Notes: a model not told the origin generated them from the letters alone. Shown: positions 1-12,203, numbered from the stretch's first letter. The stretch: DNA of 64,000 nucleotides from Novosphingobium kunmingense (GCF_002813245.1 NZ_PHUF01000002.1:310001-374000), one strand, 5' to 3'. Translations and numbers: made by a program.

Positions 1-1
1 C

Positions 2-1000
2 AACAGCCTCAACCTGCCACAGCCGCTGCTCGACCGCATGGAGATCATCCGGCTCGAGGGCTATACCGAGGACGAGAAGGTCGAGATCGCCGAACGGCAC
101 CTGATCGCCAAGCAGGTCGAGGCGCATGGGCTCAAGGATGGTGAGTTCACCCTGACCACCGAGGCGCTACGCGATCTGATCCGCTATTACACCCGCGAAG
201 CCGGCGTCCGTACGCTGGAACGCGAGATCGCGCGGCTGGCGCGCAAGTCGCTGCGCCGGATCCTCGAAGGCAAGGACGCGGCAGTCACGGTCACGCCGGA
301 AAACCTCGGTGACTTCGCCGGGGTGCGCAAGTACCGCTATGGCGTCGCCGAGGAGGACCACCAGGTTGGCGCCGTTACGGGCCTGGCCTGGACCGAGGTT
401 GGCGGCGAATTGCTGACCATCGAAAGCGTCACCACGCCGGGCAAGGGCACGGTCAAGACCACCGGGAAGCTTGGCGAGGTGATGAACGAGAGCGTCCAGG
501 CGGCCTTCAGCTTCGTCAGGGCGCGCAGTCCGGCCTACGGGATCAAGCCCAGCCTGATCGCGCGCAAGGACATCCACATCCACCTGCCCGAAGGCGCGGT
601 GCCCAAGGATGGTCCCTCGGCCGGCATCGGGATGGTAACCTCGATCGTTTCGACGCTGTCGGGCGTTCCCGTGCGCAAGGATATCGCCATGACGGGCGAG
701 GTCACGCTGCGCGGGCGTGTCCTGGCGATCGGCGGCTTGAAGGAAAAGCTGCTCGCGGCGCGGCGAGGAGGAATCAAGACCGTACTGATCCCCAAGGAGA
801 ACCACAAGGACCTTGCCGAGATCCCGGCCAACGTCATCGAGGGGCTGGAAATCATCCCTGTCAGCCACGTCGATGAAGTACTCGAACGCGCACTGATCGA
901 ACCGCTCGAAGCGATTGAATGGAGCGATGCGGACGACCTGTCGAGCCAGCCCGTAAACGGCGCGACGGACACTTCCGGGCCCGCCCCGACCGCCCACTGA
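2..1000 (+). CDS. lon: Lon protease, C-terminal part (cut by window edge)
   Basis: ATP-dependent serine protease that degrades misfolded and regulatory proteins in the cytoplasm. The reading frame is open from base 2, so the start and most of the ATPase domain lie outside the window. About 332 residues remain: the end of the AAA+ module (from NSLNLPQPLLDRMEII through the helical lid) followed by the whole S16 protease domain. The catalytic dyad is visible as Ser in PKDGPSAGIGM and Lys in GGLKEKLLAARRGG. The tail after the protease domain is short, acidic and then polar. hupB follows 243 bases downstream in the same direction, an order that is common in bacteria. Identification is secure. Confidence 0.97.
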   Translation, partial: NSLNLPQPLLDRMEIIRLEGYTEDEKVEIAERHLIAKQVEAHGLKDGEFTLTTEALRDLIRYYTREAGVRTLEREIARLARKSLRRILEGKDAAVTVTPENLGDFAGVRKYRYGVAEEDHQVGAVTGLAWTEVGGELLTIESVTTPGKGTVKTTGKLGEVMNESVQAAFSFVRARSPAYGIKPSLIARKDIHIHLPEGAVPKDGPSAGIGMVTSIVSTLSGVPVRKDIAMTGEVTLRGRVLAIGGLKEKLLAARRGGIKTVLIPKENHKDLAEIPANVIEGLEIIPVSHVDEVLERALIEPLEAIEWSDADDLSSQPVNGATDTSGPAPTAH

Positions 1001-1152
1001 TTCGGCGGCCCGGTCATGCTGCATTGCGGCATTCCCGGGTCGTCCCGATTCGCTGCGTCGCACCATCGCCGCGAAGCGGCGGCGCGGGCACTCGTTTCGT
1101 CGAAAATGGCGGAAAAACGTGCCTACCGGGGCGTTAAAACGCAGGATTGGCT

Positions 1153-1181
1153 TTGACAGCTTTGTGAAAAGCGGTTCAAGT
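1153..1181 (+). promoter_or_regulatory. Candidate promoter for hupB
   Basis: A perfect -35 hexamer TTGACA (1153-1158) lies 17 bases before a poor -10 match TCAAGT (1176-1181), about 60 bases upstream of hupB. The -35 is convincing and the -10 is not, so the exact site is uncertain. The ribosome binding site of hupB is AGGGGG at 1231-1236. Confidence 0.35.
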
Positions 1182-1243
1182 CCGGCCACCTTTCGAGGCG
1201 AATCAACAAACACCGCTATCCCAGACCATTAGGGGGTTCACGA

Positions 1244-1516
1244 ATGAACAAGAATGATCTCATCAGCGCCGTCGCGGATTCGAGCGGCCTGTCTAAGGGT
1301 GATGCCACCAAGGCCGTCGAAGGCGTATTCGATGCCATCTCGGGCGCGCTGAAGTCCGGTGATGAAGTCCGCCTGGTCGGCTTCGGCACCTTCTCGGTCG
1401 CCAAGCGCAAGGCGTCGACCGGTCGCAACCCGCGCACCGGCGAACCCATGAAGATCAAGGCCTCGACCCAGCCCAAGTTCAAGGCTGGCAAGGGCCTGAA
1501 GGACGCCGTCAACTAA
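1244..1516 (+). CDS. hupB: HU family DNA-binding protein
   Basis: Nucleoid-associated protein that binds and bends DNA as a dimer. The 90 residues match the family length exactly. The N-terminal helical dimerisation part (MNKNDLISAVAD) is followed by the beta-arm region with the signature GFGTFSVAKRKASTGRNPRT and the conserved GEPMKI and FKAGKGLKDAV segments. The start is fixed by AGGGGG seven bases before the ATG. It sits alone between lon and two hairpins that probably end its transcript, so it is likely monocistronic. Whether it is the alpha or beta type HU cannot be told; the symbol follows the lon-hupB neighbourhood. Confidence 0.95.
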   Translation: MNKNDLISAVADSSGLSKGDATKAVEGVFDAISGALKSGDEVRLVGFGTFSVAKRKASTGRNPRTGEPMKIKASTQPKFKAGKGLKDAVN

Positions 1517-1523
1517 GACGGCG

Positions 1524-1587
1524 GCGGGACGCACCGCCTCGCCGTCCCGCACAATCTTTCGCCGCGCCTGCCCCTGGGCAGGCGCGG
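1524..1587 (+). terminator. Tandem hairpins downstream of hupB
   Basis: Two inverted repeats follow the hupB stop. The first is GCGGGACG (1524-1531) with CGTCCCGC (1543-1550), followed by ACAATCTTTC. The second is CCGCGCCTGCCC (1562-1573) with GGGCAGGCGCGG (1576-1587), a 12-bp perfect stem but without a T run. Together they are a plausible terminator; the lack of a long T tract keeps confidence moderate. Confidence 0.55.
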
Positions 1588-1659
1588 TGCTTGATTCCGG
1601 AGCCCGGTCCCTGTCGCCGTACTGGACGCGTTAACCTCCATGTCCTATACCGCTCGGCG

Positions 1660-1938
1660 ATGAACCGCATTGTTCTTGCCCTGCTTGCCCTCTTCGCCGG
1701 GATCGTCGCGCAAGCCGCGCCGACCCAGGCGCGGATGAGCGGCAATGGCAACACGGAAATCAATGCTCTCGAACGGATAGAAAGCGCGGCTCGCCCTTGT
1801 GCGGCCTCGCCTTCGGTTGCCGATCAGGGAGGATGCCGGGTATCGCGGCGCGAGCGGACGGTCAGCAAGCCGCGCGGCGTGCGCACGCGCGTCTACATTC
1901 CTTCAGTACTTTTTGGACCTGACCGCGCTTTAGAATAG
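1660..1938 (+). CDS. Small secreted protein directly upstream of secA (possible secretion monitor)
   Basis: A 92-residue ORF that I do not recognise by family. It begins with a clear signal peptide (MNRIVLALLALFAGIVAQA, likely cleavage near AQA-AP) followed by about 70 polar residues with two cysteines and a basic C-terminus that ends YIPSVLFGPDRALE. I chose the internal ATG at 1660 because it places the signal peptide at the N-terminus. The ORF ends 93 bases before secA, and two strong hairpins lie in that gap, one spanning its stop codon. Signal peptide, size and position recall secM, but the SecM arrest motif is not present. It could also be a simple periplasmic protein. Confidence 0.6.
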   Translation: MNRIVLALLALFAGIVAQAAPTQARMSGNGNTEINALERIESAARPCAASPSVADQGGCRVSRRERTVSKPRGVRTRVYIPSVLFGPDRALE

Positions 1939-1991
1939 CGCCGGTCCGAACCCCCATACCTATCCTCGCGCTGGCTTCGCTTGCCGGCGCG
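1921..1991 (+). promoter_or_regulatory. Two RNA hairpins between the small secreted ORF and secA
   Basis: Hairpin 1 pairs GACCGCGCT (1921-1929) with AGCGC-C-GGTC (1937-1946, one bulged C). Its right arm includes the last two bases of the upstream TAG stop (1936-1938), so a ribosome stalled at the end of that ORF would melt it. Hairpin 2 pairs CGCGCTGGC (1967-1975) with GCCGGCGCG (1983-1991), nine base pairs with one G-T pair. No T run follows, so neither looks like a terminator. The secA start is at 2032, so hairpin 2 does not directly cover its ribosome binding site. Confidence 0.45.
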
Positions 1992-2031
1992 GGGCGCACC
2001 GCTATCCAACAGACAATACAGGAATTGCGCC

Positions 2032-4770
<2,739 letters not shown>

Positions 4771-4802
4771 GCGTCATGTCCTAGGGCCCGAGTGGGTCGG
4801 CG

Positions 4803-5540
4803 ATGATCTGGCTTCCGCTCGGCTTCTTCCTGACCGCACTTTCATATGCCTCGGTCGGGTTTGGCGGCGGCTCGACCTACAGTGCGCTGCTGGCCTTGGT
4901 CGGATTCGACTACCGGCTGCTGCCGTTGGTCAGCCTGGCCTGCAACATCGTGGTCGTGACGGGCAGCACGGTGCGGTTCGCGCGCAGTGGGGTGATCCCG
5001 TGGCGGCGTGCGCTGATCGTGTCGCTGGTGGCGGCGCCGCTCGCCTTCCTTGGCGGTCTGACGCCGATCAAGCAGGCGACGTTCTTGTTCATTCTTGGTC
5101 TCAGCCTCGTCGCGGCGGGGCTGGCGCTGCTTTTGCCCCGCGCGCCTGAGGCCGAGGCGCAACCTCACCCTGCCGCCCGCTACATGGCCTTCGCCGCCGC
5201 GCCGCTCGGCTACCTTGCTGGTCTCGTGGGCATCGGAGGCGGGATCTTTCTTGCCCCGCTGCTGCACCTTACGCGCTGGGCCAAGGCGCGCGAAATCGCA
5301 GCGACGACCAGTCTGTTCATCCTGATCAACTCGGCCGCGGGGATTGTCGGGCAACTCGCCAAGAACGGACCCGAGCGCCTCGCCGAAGCCATGGGCGGCG
5401 TACTACCGCTGCTCATTGCGGTGGTGATCGGGGGCCAGCTTGGCAGCCTGCTTGCGCTGCGCTTCCTGCCTGAACGCGTCATCCGCTGGCTGACCGCAGC
5501 CTTGACGATCTGGGCCGGAAGCCGGCTGCTGCTGGGTTGA
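4803..5540 (+). CDS. TSUP family (TauE/SafE-like) membrane permease
   Basis: Inner-membrane protein of the sulfite exporter TauE/SafE family, whose members move sulfur-containing or organic anions. The 245 residues form about eight hydrophobic segments in two halves. Each half carries the glycine-rich signature of the family: SVGFGGGSTYSALLAL near the N-terminus and GLVGIGGGIFLAPLL in the middle. The substrate cannot be predicted. It starts 32 bases after secA and may be co-transcribed with it. The hairpin at 5549-5570 lies just after its stop and could end its transcript as well as that of the opposite tRNA. Confidence 0.85.
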   Translation: MIWLPLGFFLTALSYASVGFGGGSTYSALLALVGFDYRLLPLVSLACNIVVVTGSTVRFARSGVIPWRRALIVSLVAAPLAFLGGLTPIKQATFLFILGLSLVAAGLALLLPRAPEAEAQPHPAARYMAFAAAPLGYLAGLVGIGGGIFLAPLLHLTRWAKAREIAATTSLFILINSAAGIVGQLAKNGPERLAEAMGGVLPLLIAVVIGGQLGSLLALRFLPERVIRWLTAALTIWAGSRLLLG

Positions 5541-5544
5541 AACG

Positions 5545-5570
5545 AAAAAGCCCCGCCGTTTGGCAGGGCT
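5545..5570 (-). terminator. Rho-independent terminator of tRNA-Asn (possibly bidirectional)
   Basis: The stem pairs AGCCCCGCC (5549-5557) with GGCAGGGCT (5562-5570) with one mismatch. On the minus strand it is followed by five T residues (the A run 5545-5549), 18 bases after the tRNA-Asn 3' end. On the plus strand the trailing GCTTT is weaker but may stop the TSUP transcript. Confidence 0.75.
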
Positions 5571-5587
5571 GCTTTGCAGTCGGAAGG

Positions 5588-5662
5588 TGGCTCCCCGAGT
5601 AGGATTCGAACCTACGACCAAGTGATTAACAGTCACCTACTCTACCGCTGAGCTATCGGGGA
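5588..5662 (-). tRNA. tRNA-Asn (anticodon GTT)
   Basis: On the minus strand the sequence folds as a full cloverleaf. The acceptor stem is TCCCCGA with TCGGGGA, the D arm is AGCTCAGCGGTAGAGTA, the anticodon loop reads CTGTTAA, and the T arm contains GGTTCGAATCC. The 3' CCA is encoded. The total is 75 bases. Confidence 0.97.
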
Positions 5663-5693
5663 ATGCTCGGCCCGCCTTCAAGACAGGGGTGCG

Positions 5694-5721
5694 CCTATAG
5701 CAGCGCTTCGATCTTTGGCAA
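5694..5721 (-). promoter_or_regulatory. Promoter of tRNA-Asn
   Basis: On the minus strand TTGCCA (5716-5721) is followed after 16 bases by TATAGG (5694-5699), about 32 bases upstream of the tRNA. The same pair of hexamers, with the extended context CTATAGGCGC, precedes tRNA-Pro, which supports it as a real promoter. Confidence 0.6.
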
Positions 5722-5743
5722 GCGGGACCGATGGAAAATTTCG

Positions 5744-6523
5744 TCAGAAATGGAACTGCTCGGCAAAGATGCGCTCCTCGAGCGTTAGCCCCGGATCGAA
5801 CAGCAATTGCAGCTTCATCTCGTGGGCGACCCGCACCTGGACAGCGTGGACGTCGCGCAGCTCCTTCTGGTCGGCAACCACCGCGACCGGGCGCTTGACC
5901 GGTTCGATAACCCTGAACTGCATCTCGTAATGGTCGGGAATGATCGCCCCGCGCCAGCGACGGGGGCGAAACGGGCTGATCGGGGTAAGGGCCAGCATGT
6001 TCGAACCCATCGGCAGGATCGGGCCGTTGGCCGACAGGTTGTAGGCGGTTGAGCCGGCTGGCGTCGCCACCAGGATGCCGTCGCAGAACAGCTCGGGCAA
6101 ACGCACCTTGCCATTGACCGAAATTTCGAGCTTCGCGGTCTGGCGCGTTTCGCGCAGCAGCGACACCTCGTTGATTGCGCAGAAACGTTCTTCCACTCCG
6201 CTTCCGGTGGTCGCCACCATTTCGAGCGGCGTCACGGCCAGCGGCTTGGCCCGCGATATCCGTTCTTCAAGCGGGCGGCTCGACTTGGGCTTGTTCATCA
6301 TGAACCCGACCGTACCGTAATTCAGGCCATAAGCGGGGATGACCCGGCCTTGATCGAGCATGTGGTGAAGGCAGTGCAGCATATGGCCGTCGCCGCCCAG
6401 CACGACCAGAGCGTCGGCCTCGGCCAAAGGCACGAAATCGGTCGACTGGCGCAGGATTTCCGCAGCCTCTCGAGCGCGATCGGTGTCGGACGGCATGATG
6501 GCCAGGCGGTGGCTCGGTGGCAT
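5744..6523 (-). CDS. nadK: NAD kinase
   Basis: Phosphorylates NAD+ to NADP+ in the cytoplasm. The 259 residues contain the ATP/polyphosphate-binding GGDG motif (residues 43-46, in LVVLGGDGHMLHCLH), the following YGLNYGTVGFMMN, the NE motif in FCAINEVSLLRE, and the glycine-rich TPAGSTAYNLSANGP. I chose the ATG at 6523, which gives the short N-terminus typical of alphaproteobacterial NadK; a longer frame to 6559 adds only a non-conserved leader. It is divergent from the EAL gene and convergent on tRNA-Asn. Confidence 0.93.
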   Translation of the reverse strand: MPPSHRLAIMPSDTDRAREAAEILRQSTDFVPLAEADALVVLGGDGHMLHCLHHMLDQGRVIPAYGLNYGTVGFMMNKPKSSRPLEERISRAKPLAVTPLEMVATTGSGVEERFCAINEVSLLRETRQTAKLEISVNGKVRLPELFCDGILVATPAGSTAYNLSANGPILPMGSNMLALTPISPFRPRRWRGAIIPDHYEMQFRVIEPVKRPVAVVADQKELRDVHAVQVRVAHEMKLQLLFDPGLTLEERIFAEQFHF

Positions 6524-6588
6524 GGGGCGGGTGATATGGCCCGCCGCTGCGCTTGGCAACGCAACAATTTGGCAAAGGGTTTGGGCCT

Positions 6589-7899
6589 ATGGCTGCGGCG
6601 ATGAAAGGCAGCCTGGCCATAGCGGAGGACAGCCCGCATGACGTCGTGACGGGCCTGGCAACCCGCGACGCGGCCCGCGTCCGGTTGACCAGGTGGCTGG
6701 ACGATGGCCGGCCGGTGCAGGCGATGCTCATCGGCCTAAGACGATTCGATGCGATCAATCTGGCCTATGGCAAGGGTGTCGGTGACGCCGCGCTTGCCGA
6801 GGTGGCGCAGCGCCTAAAGTCCTTCGCCGCAAGCGAGATGGACGGTCTGTGGCTGGTGGCAAGAACCGGCGGGGGCCAGTTCCTGATCGCCTCGGCGGAA
6901 CCGTGCAGCCGCGAAAGCTGGCAAGTTGCTGCAGAGCAGTTGCTTGGCACGTTGGGACGTTCTTTCGCGGTGCAGGCGACCACCCTGCGGCTGTCGCCGC
7001 GCGCGGCCTTGCTGAGGGGGCTAGTCGGTGAAGATGCCGATTCGATGCTCGATCGGCTGGCCCAGGCCCTGTCACGCGTGATGGACCGGCCCGGGGGGCT
7101 GCTGCTGGGCTGGGGCGATGGCGAGGGATCGGCTGCGGGACACAGCGCCGCGCAGTTCGAGGCCGACCTACTTCGCGCAATCGACGATAACTCGATCGAG
7201 CTGGTCTTCCAGCCGCAGTTCGCCTGCGCCGACGATCGCCTTCTCGGAGCTGAGGCGCTTGCCCGGTGGAACCACTCGAAGGTGGGGCGGATCGGTGCTG
7301 GTGCGCTGTTCGCCATCGCCGAACGGGCCGATCATGTTGCGCCTCTGTCGCGCCATATCGCGCGGCTTGCGATGCAGCAGGCGCGGGCCTGGCCGATGGA
7401 TCTGCGCCTGTCGCTAAACGTGACGCCGAACGATCTCGCGGCGGCCGACTTTGCCGACCGCTTTGCCGCACTGGCCGGCGAATGCAGCTTTCCGCTGTGG
7501 CGCCTGACGCTGGAGGTGACCGAGCAGGTGCTGGTCGCCGACATCGGCCATGCCGCCCGCTCTCTCGCGGCGTTGTCGGCACGCGGCGCGCGGATTGCGC
7601 TCGACGATTTCGGCGCGGGATTCTGCAACTTCCGTTATCTGAAGCTTTTGCCGCTGCACAAGCTCAAGCTCGATCGCAGCATGGTCGATGGCATCGTGAC
7701 CGATCCGCGCGATCTTGCGGTGCTGCGCGGCATTGTCGCCATGGCACGGGCACTCGATCTCGAGGTGATCGCCGAGGGAATCGAGAGCGAGGCCCAGCGA
7801 GTCATGGTCGCGGCCGAGGGGTGCAGTGCCTACCAGGGCTTCCTGCGCGCGCCGCCGCTGTCGGGCGATGCGTTCCTTGCCCTCGCGACGGGGGCATGA
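6589..7899 (+). CDS. EAL-domain protein with degenerate GGDEF domain (c-di-GMP phosphodiesterase candidate)
   Basis: The 436 residues hold an N-terminal GGDEF-like domain (about 20-175) and a C-terminal EAL domain (about 190-430). The GGDEF site reads RTGGGQFL, so cyclase activity is unlikely. The EAL site looks complete: EALARW, the Asn in LSLNVTP, LTLEVTEQ, the DDFGAGF pair, KLKLDRSM and AEGIESEAQ. It therefore probably hydrolyses cyclic di-GMP, with the GGDEF part regulatory. No sensor or membrane segment is visible, so it should be cytosolic. The start is uncertain; ATG 6589 was preferred to TTG 6553. It converges on mfd with six bases between stops. Confidence 0.85.
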   Translation: MAAAMKGSLAIAEDSPHDVVTGLATRDAARVRLTRWLDDGRPVQAMLIGLRRFDAINLAYGKGVGDAALAEVAQRLKSFAASEMDGLWLVARTGGGQFLIASAEPCSRESWQVAAEQLLGTLGRSFAVQATTLRLSPRAALLRGLVGEDADSMLDRLAQALSRVMDRPGGLLLGWGDGEGSAAGHSAAQFEADLLRAIDDNSIELVFQPQFACADDRLLGAEALARWNHSKVGRIGAGALFAIAERADHVAPLSRHIARLAMQQARAWPMDLRLSLNVTPNDLAAADFADRFAALAGECSFPLWRLTLEVTEQVLVADIGHAARSLAALSARGARIALDDFGAGFCNFRYLKLLPLHKLKLDRSMVDGIVTDPRDLAVLRGIVAMARALDLEVIAEGIESEAQRVMVAAEGCSAYQGFLRAPPLSGDAFLALATGA

Positions 7900-7905
7900 A
7901 CCCGT

Positions 7906-10900
7906 CTATTTGACCGCCTTGCGTGCGATGGCGCTGAGACCCTTGGTGAGCTGGAACAGCCCGTTGAGACGCGCCAGGGGATCGCCCCAGGCGCGTTGCA
8001 CGACGATCTTGCTGTCAGGGCGCAACTTGATCGTGCCTTCGAGCCGCTGGGCATAGGCGAGAAGACCTGCCGGATCGGGAAATTCGTCGTTGTGGAAGGC
8101 GACGAGCGTGCCCTTGGGACCGACGTCGATCTTGGCGACATTCGCCTCGATCGCCTGGCGCTTGATCTGGATCAGCTTGATCAGGTTCGCGGTCGGCGCG
8201 GGGAGCGGGCCGAAGCGGTCGATCATCTCGGCCGACATGGCCTCGATCTCTGCTTGGTCGTCGGCATCGTTGAGGCGGCGATAGAGTGCCATGCGCACCG
8301 CAAGATCGGGAACGTAGTCTTCGGGAATCATGATCGGCGCGTCGACCGTGATCTGCGGGCTGAGCGCGCTGCGCTCCCTGGCGAGGCCCAGGTCGCCGGC
8401 CTTGGCCGCCAGGATCGCGTCCTCCAGCATCGACTGGTAGAGTTCGAAGCCGACCTCGCGGATGTGGCCCGACTGCTCGTCGCCCAGGAGGTTGCCCGCG
8501 CCGCGAATATCGAGGTCGTGGCTGGCAAGCTGGAAACCCGCGCCAAGGCTGTCGAGATCGCCCAGCACCTTGAGGCGCTTTTCGGCCACTTCGGACAACT
8601 GTGTGTCGACCGGCGTGGTGAGATAGGCATAGGCGCGCAACTTCGAGCGTCCAACCCGGCCGCGCAGCTGGTACAGCTGGGCAAGGCCGAAGCGATCGGC
8701 GCGGTGGATGATGATCGTGTTGGCGCTGGGTATGTCGAGGCCGGATTCAACGATGGTGGTCGACAGAAGCACCTCGTACTTCTTCTCGTAGAACGCGCTC
8801 ATCCGTTCCTCGACTTCGCTCGCCGCCATCTGACCGTGGGCGGTGACGGCGCGTATTTCCGGCACGGTTTCGCGCAGCCACCTTTCCACGCCCTCCATGT
8901 CGGAGATGCGCGGCACGACTATGAAGCTCTGCCCGCCGCGGTGATGCTCGCGCAGCAAGGCCTCGCGCATCACCATGTCGTCCCATTCCATGACGTAGGT
9001 GCGCACCGCCAGGCGGTCGACCGGCGGGGTCTGGATCGTGGACAGGTCGCGAAGCCCGCTCATCGCCATCTGCAGCGTGCGCGGGATCGGGGTGGCGGTC
9101 AGCGTCAGCACATGAACATTGTTGCGCAGCTGCTTGAGCGCTTCCTTGTGATTCACGCCAAAACGCTGTTCCTCGTCGACGATGACGAGGCCAAGGCGCT
9201 TGAACTTCAGGCTCTTGGCGAGCAGCGCATGGGTGCCGATGACGATGTCGATCGTGCCATCCTCGAGCCCCGACTTGGTGGCGCGAGCTTCCCTTTCGCC
9301 GACCAGTCGCGACAGGCGCCCAACGTTCAGCGGGAAACCTGCGAATCGTTCGGTGAAATTGGCGAAGTGCTGGCGGGCGAGCAGCGTGGTGGGCGCGATC
9401 ACCGCTACCTGCTGGCCGCCCATGGCTGCAACGAATGCGGCGCGCAGGGCGACCTCGGTCTTGCCGAAGCCGACGTCGCCGCAGACCAGCCGGTCCATCG
9501 GCATGCCTTCGGACAGGTCGCCCAGCACGTCGTCGATGGCGGCTTCCTGGTCCTCGGTTTCCTGCCACGGGAAGCCTTCGACGAACTTGTCGTAACCGCC
9601 CTGGTCGGGCACGACCACCGGCGCCTGCTTTAGCGCGCGCTGGGCAGCGGTCCTCAGCAATTCGTGAGCGATCGCGCGGATGCGCTCCTTGAGGCGGCTC
9701 TTGCGCTTCTGCCAGGCTTCTCCGCCGAGCCGGTCGAGCGCGACGAACTCGGTGTCCGAACCATAGCGGCTGAGTACGTCGATGTTCTCGACCGGGACGT
9801 AGAGTTTGTCACCCCCGTGATACTCCAGCATCACGCAATCGTGCGGGCTGTCGCCGACGGGGATCGATTGCAGACCGCCGTAGCGGCCGATGCCGTGATC
9901 CATGTGGACCACCAGGTCACCCGGCGTCAGTGCGGCCAGCTCGGCCATGAAGGCGTCGGCGCCCTTGCGCTTCTTCTTTCGGCGAACCAGCCGGTCGCCA
10001 AGGATGTCCTGTTCGGTGACCAGTTCGATCTGGTCGTTGGCGAAACCGGTCTCGAGCGGCAGGACCATGGCGACCGGTACGCCCTTGGCGGCAAGGCCCA
10101 GCGCTTCCTGCCAAGTGTCGGCCATCACCGGCTCGGGCTTGACCGCCTCGCCGAGGATCGCTGCTATCCGGGAGCGACTGCCGGTCGAATAGGCAGCGAT
10201 CAGCGCCTTTTTGCCGCGTTTCGCTTGTCCGGTCAGATAAGTCGCGGCCGCTTCATAGACATTGTCGCCGCGTGCGCGTTCGGGGGCAAAATCGCGACTT
10301 CCGGAAAAGCCGCAGTCGATAACGCTGCTTCCCTCCGGCTGAGCAAAGATATCGGTGCGATGGAGGGGGCGTCCCACCGACGCGGCGCCAAGTTCTTCTT
10401 TGGTCAGGTAGAGCGCATCGGGCTGCAAGGGACGATAGTTGCCCGCCGCCTTGCCGGCGGTGTCGGTCCGGGCCTTGAAATAGTCCGCGATATCGTCGAG
10501 CCGCTCGTCCGCCGCGCCAAACGCTGCGTTGTCGATCAGGACGAGGTCGCTGGCATCGAGATGGTCGAACAAGGTAACGAGCCTGTCCTCGAACAGGGGC
10601 AGCCAGTGTTCCATGCCGGCGAGCCGCCGCCCGTCGCTGACCGCCTGGTAGAGCGGATCGCCGGTGGCGTTGGCGCCGAACAGTTCGCGGTAGCGGGTGC
10701 GGAAACGCTTGACCGATTCGTCGTCGAGCAGGGTCTCGCTCGCGGGGAGCAACAGATGCTTGTCGACCGGCCCGGTCGAGCGCTGGGTGGCCGGATCGAA
10801 CAGCCGCAGCGTTTCCAGCTCGTCCCCGAAGAAGTCGAGCCGGAGCCCGCTTTCCAGACCCGAGGGAGAGATATCGAACAGCGATCCGCGAACCGCATAT

Positions 10901-11382
10901 TCGCCCGCATCGACCACGGTGTCGGTCCGCGAATAGCCCTGGCGCTGCAACAGGCCGATCAGGCTTTCGCGCCCGATCTCCGTGCCAGGCTTGAGCAGGC
11001 GCACGTTCTCGCGCACGCGGAAGGGGCTGAGGACGCGTTGCAGCAGGGCGTTGATCGTCGTGACCAGCAATTGCGGGCCATCGGCCTTGCCCTGCAGCCG
11101 GTGCAGCGTTGCCAGACGCCGCGCGCTGATCGACAGGGCCGGACTGGCGCGGTCGTAAGGCAGGCAGTCCCAGGCCGGAAAGGTCAGCACTTCTAGTTCG
11201 GGAGCGAAGAACGCGGAGCTGTCGGCAATCGCCTGCATCGCCGCTTCGTCCGGGGCGACGAAGACGGCACGGCCTTTCGCGGCGCGGGCGAGGTCGGCGA
11301 GGACCAGCGGCTGCGCGCCGCGGGGCAGGGCGGCGAGGGTCAGCGGTGTGGTGGCGGATAGCAATCGGGACAGGTCAGGCAT
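7906..11382 (-). CDS. mfd: Transcription-repair coupling factor Mfd
   Basis: DNA translocase that removes stalled RNA polymerase at lesions and recruits UvrA. The 1158 residues carry the usual order: the UvrB-homology region at the N-terminus, the RNA-polymerase interaction domain ([17 protein letters not shown]), the RecG-like helicase motor with Walker [26 protein letters not shown] and QLRGRVGRS, and the C-terminal domain. The ATG at 11382 gives [10 protein letters not shown], the normal start; an upstream in-frame extension is not conserved-looking. The gene lies next to sdhE and across from recG, a grouping common in alphaproteobacteria. Confidence 0.97.
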   Translation of the reverse strand: MPDLSRLLSATTPLTLAALPRGAQPLVLADLARAAKGRAVFVAPDEAAMQAIADSSAFFAPELEVLTFPAWDCLPYDRASPALSISARRLATLHRLQGKADGPQLLVTTINALLQRVLSPFRVRENVRLLKPGTEIGRESLIGLLQRQGYSRTDTVVDAGEYAVRGSLFDISPSGLESGLRLDFFGDELETLRLFDPATQRSTGPVDKHLLLPASETLLDDESVKRFRTRYRELFGANATGDPLYQAVSDGRRLAGMEHWLPLFEDRLVTLFDHLDASDLVLIDNAAFGAADERLDDIADYFKARTDTAGKAAGNYRPLQPDALYLTKEELGAASVGRPLHRTDIFAQPEGSSVIDCGFSGSRDFAPERARGDNVYEAAATYLTGQAKRGKKALIAAYSTGSRSRIAAILGEAVKPEPVMADTWQEALGLAAKGVPVAMVLPLETGFANDQIELVTEQDILGDRLVRRKKKRKGADAFMAELAALTPGDLVVHMDHGIGRYGGLQSIPVGDSPHDCVMLEYHGGDKLYVPVENIDVLSRYGSDTEFVALDRLGGEAWQKRKSRLKERIRAIAHELLRTAAQRALKQAPVVVPDQGGYDKFVEGFPWQETEDQEAAIDDVLGDLSEGMPMDRLVCGDVGFGKTEVALRAAFVAAMGGQQVAVIAPTTLLARQHFANFTERFAGFPLNVGRLSRLVGEREARATKSGLEDGTIDIVIGTHALLAKSLKFKRLGLVIVDEEQRFGVNHKEALKQLRNNVHVLTLTATPIPRTLQMAMSGLRDLSTIQTPPVDRLAVRTYVMEWDDMVMREALLREHHRGGQSFIVVPRISDMEGVERWLRETVPEIRAVTAHGQMAASEVEERMSAFYEKKYEVLLSTTIVESGLDIPSANTIIIHRADRFGLAQLYQLRGRVGRSKLRAYAYLTTPVDTQLSEVAEKRLKVLGDLDSLGAGFQLASHDLDIRGAGNLLGDEQSGHIREVGFELYQSMLEDAILAAKAGDLGLARERSALSPQITVDAPIMIPEDYVPDLAVRMALYRRLNDADDQAEIEAMSAEMIDRFGPLPAPTANLIKLIQIKRQAIEANVAKIDVGPKGTLVAFHNDEFPDPAGLLAYAQRLEGTIKLRPDSKIVVQRAWGDPLARLNGLFQLTKGLSAIARKAVK

Positions 11383-11473
11383 GGCTCTGGTGCAACAGCA
11401 ATCGCCCCGCGGGCCGTTTTGCGGCAAGCGGGGTATCAGGAGAACGAGGCCCTAGCGCCCCGGTTCCAAGTTG

Positions 11474-11740
11474 TCAGCGGGGTATGTCGACGAAATCGAG
11501 TTTGCGCAGTGCGTCCATCTGTGCGCCCTGGTATTCCGGGGGCACCGCAAGGCTGCCCAGCGCCCAGCCGATGATGTCGACGTCCTCTTCGTCGAGCAGA
11601 CGTTCGAACCAGGTAACTTCGGCTTCGCCCCATTCCGCTCCGTAGCGATCGAAGAAGCAGCCGATCATATAGTCGGCTTCGCGCGTGCCGCGGTGCCAGG
11701 CACGGAACTTGAGCCGCTTGATTCGGGTTTCGTCGATCAT
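11474..11740 (-). CDS. sdhE: FAD assembly factor SdhE (succinate dehydrogenase assembly factor 2)
   Basis: Small cytoplasmic protein that promotes covalent attachment of FAD to the SdhA subunit of succinate dehydrogenase. The 88 residues match the family length. The hallmark RGTRE within KRLKFRAWHRGTREADYM is present, corresponding to the RGxxE flavinylation motif, and the acidic segment LDEEDVDIIGW follows. It is in the same direction as mfd, 91 bases upstream of it, and opposite to recG, the usual alphaproteobacterial order. Confidence 0.93.
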   Translation of the reverse strand: MIDETRIKRLKFRAWHRGTREADYMIGCFFDRYGAEWGEAEVTWFERLLDEEDVDIIGWALGSLAVPPEYQGAQMDALRKLDFVDIPR

Positions 11741-11798
11741 TGCGCGCGATTAGGTTGCGCCACGCAGCGGCGCAACCCGGTTGCCCGCTTCCGGCAGG

Positions 11799-12203
11799 TC
11801 AGTGGACCTCGCGCAGGGCGGCCACGACCTCGGCGACCGGGCGCCCGACCAGATCCTTGGCGATCTCCTTGCCGATCACCTGGGCAGTCAGCTTGTGGAC
11901 ATGCTTGCGCAGTTCGCCGAGCGTGCGGGGCGGGGCGATCAGGACGAGGTCCTTGATCGTGTGATCGAGCACTTTGCTGTTAAGCCAGTCCGCCGCGGCG
12001 AGCGCGTGCGCATCTTCGCGGACCAGCGAGTCTGCGTGATTGCCGGTGCTCGATCGGTGGCTTCCGCCGGAGTGATTGCGGCTATCGAGCCGGGGCGCGT
12101 CCAAGGCGGCCAGTTCGGGTGCCGCTTCGGTTCCGGCATTGCGATAGAGTTCGAACCGCGCGCCGTCGATCAACGCAATTACGGCTCCGTGGGGCAAAAG
12201 CAT
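11799..12203 (-). CDS. Host-attachment family protein
   Basis: A 134-residue protein resembling the family named for proteins required for attachment to host cells, first described in plant-associated bacteria. The N-terminus (MLLPHGAVIALIDGARFEL) and the C-terminal half with LVLIAPPRTLGELR and the terminal GRPVAEVVAALR match what I know of that family. The middle is a histidine-rich variable loop (SRNHSGGSHRSSTGNHAD). No signal peptide or membrane segment is visible, so its real function is open. AGAGGAGA just before the ATG supports this start. It is divergent from recG, with 132 bases between. Confidence 0.75.
   Translation of the reverse strand: MLLPHGAVIALIDGARFELYRNAGTEAAPELAALDAPRLDSRNHSGGSHRSSTGNHADSLVREDAHALAAADWLNSKVLDHTIKDLVLIAPPRTLGELRKHVHKLTAQVIGKEIAKDLVGRPVAEVVAALREVH

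Noticed and set aside
1981..2031. N-terminal extension of SecA
   Set aside because: The extra residues are not SecA-like; [11 protein letters not shown] at 2032 is the normal start.
7996..9633. 545-codon open frame on the plus strand
   Set aside because: It is antisense to mfd, has no ribosome binding site and no domain.
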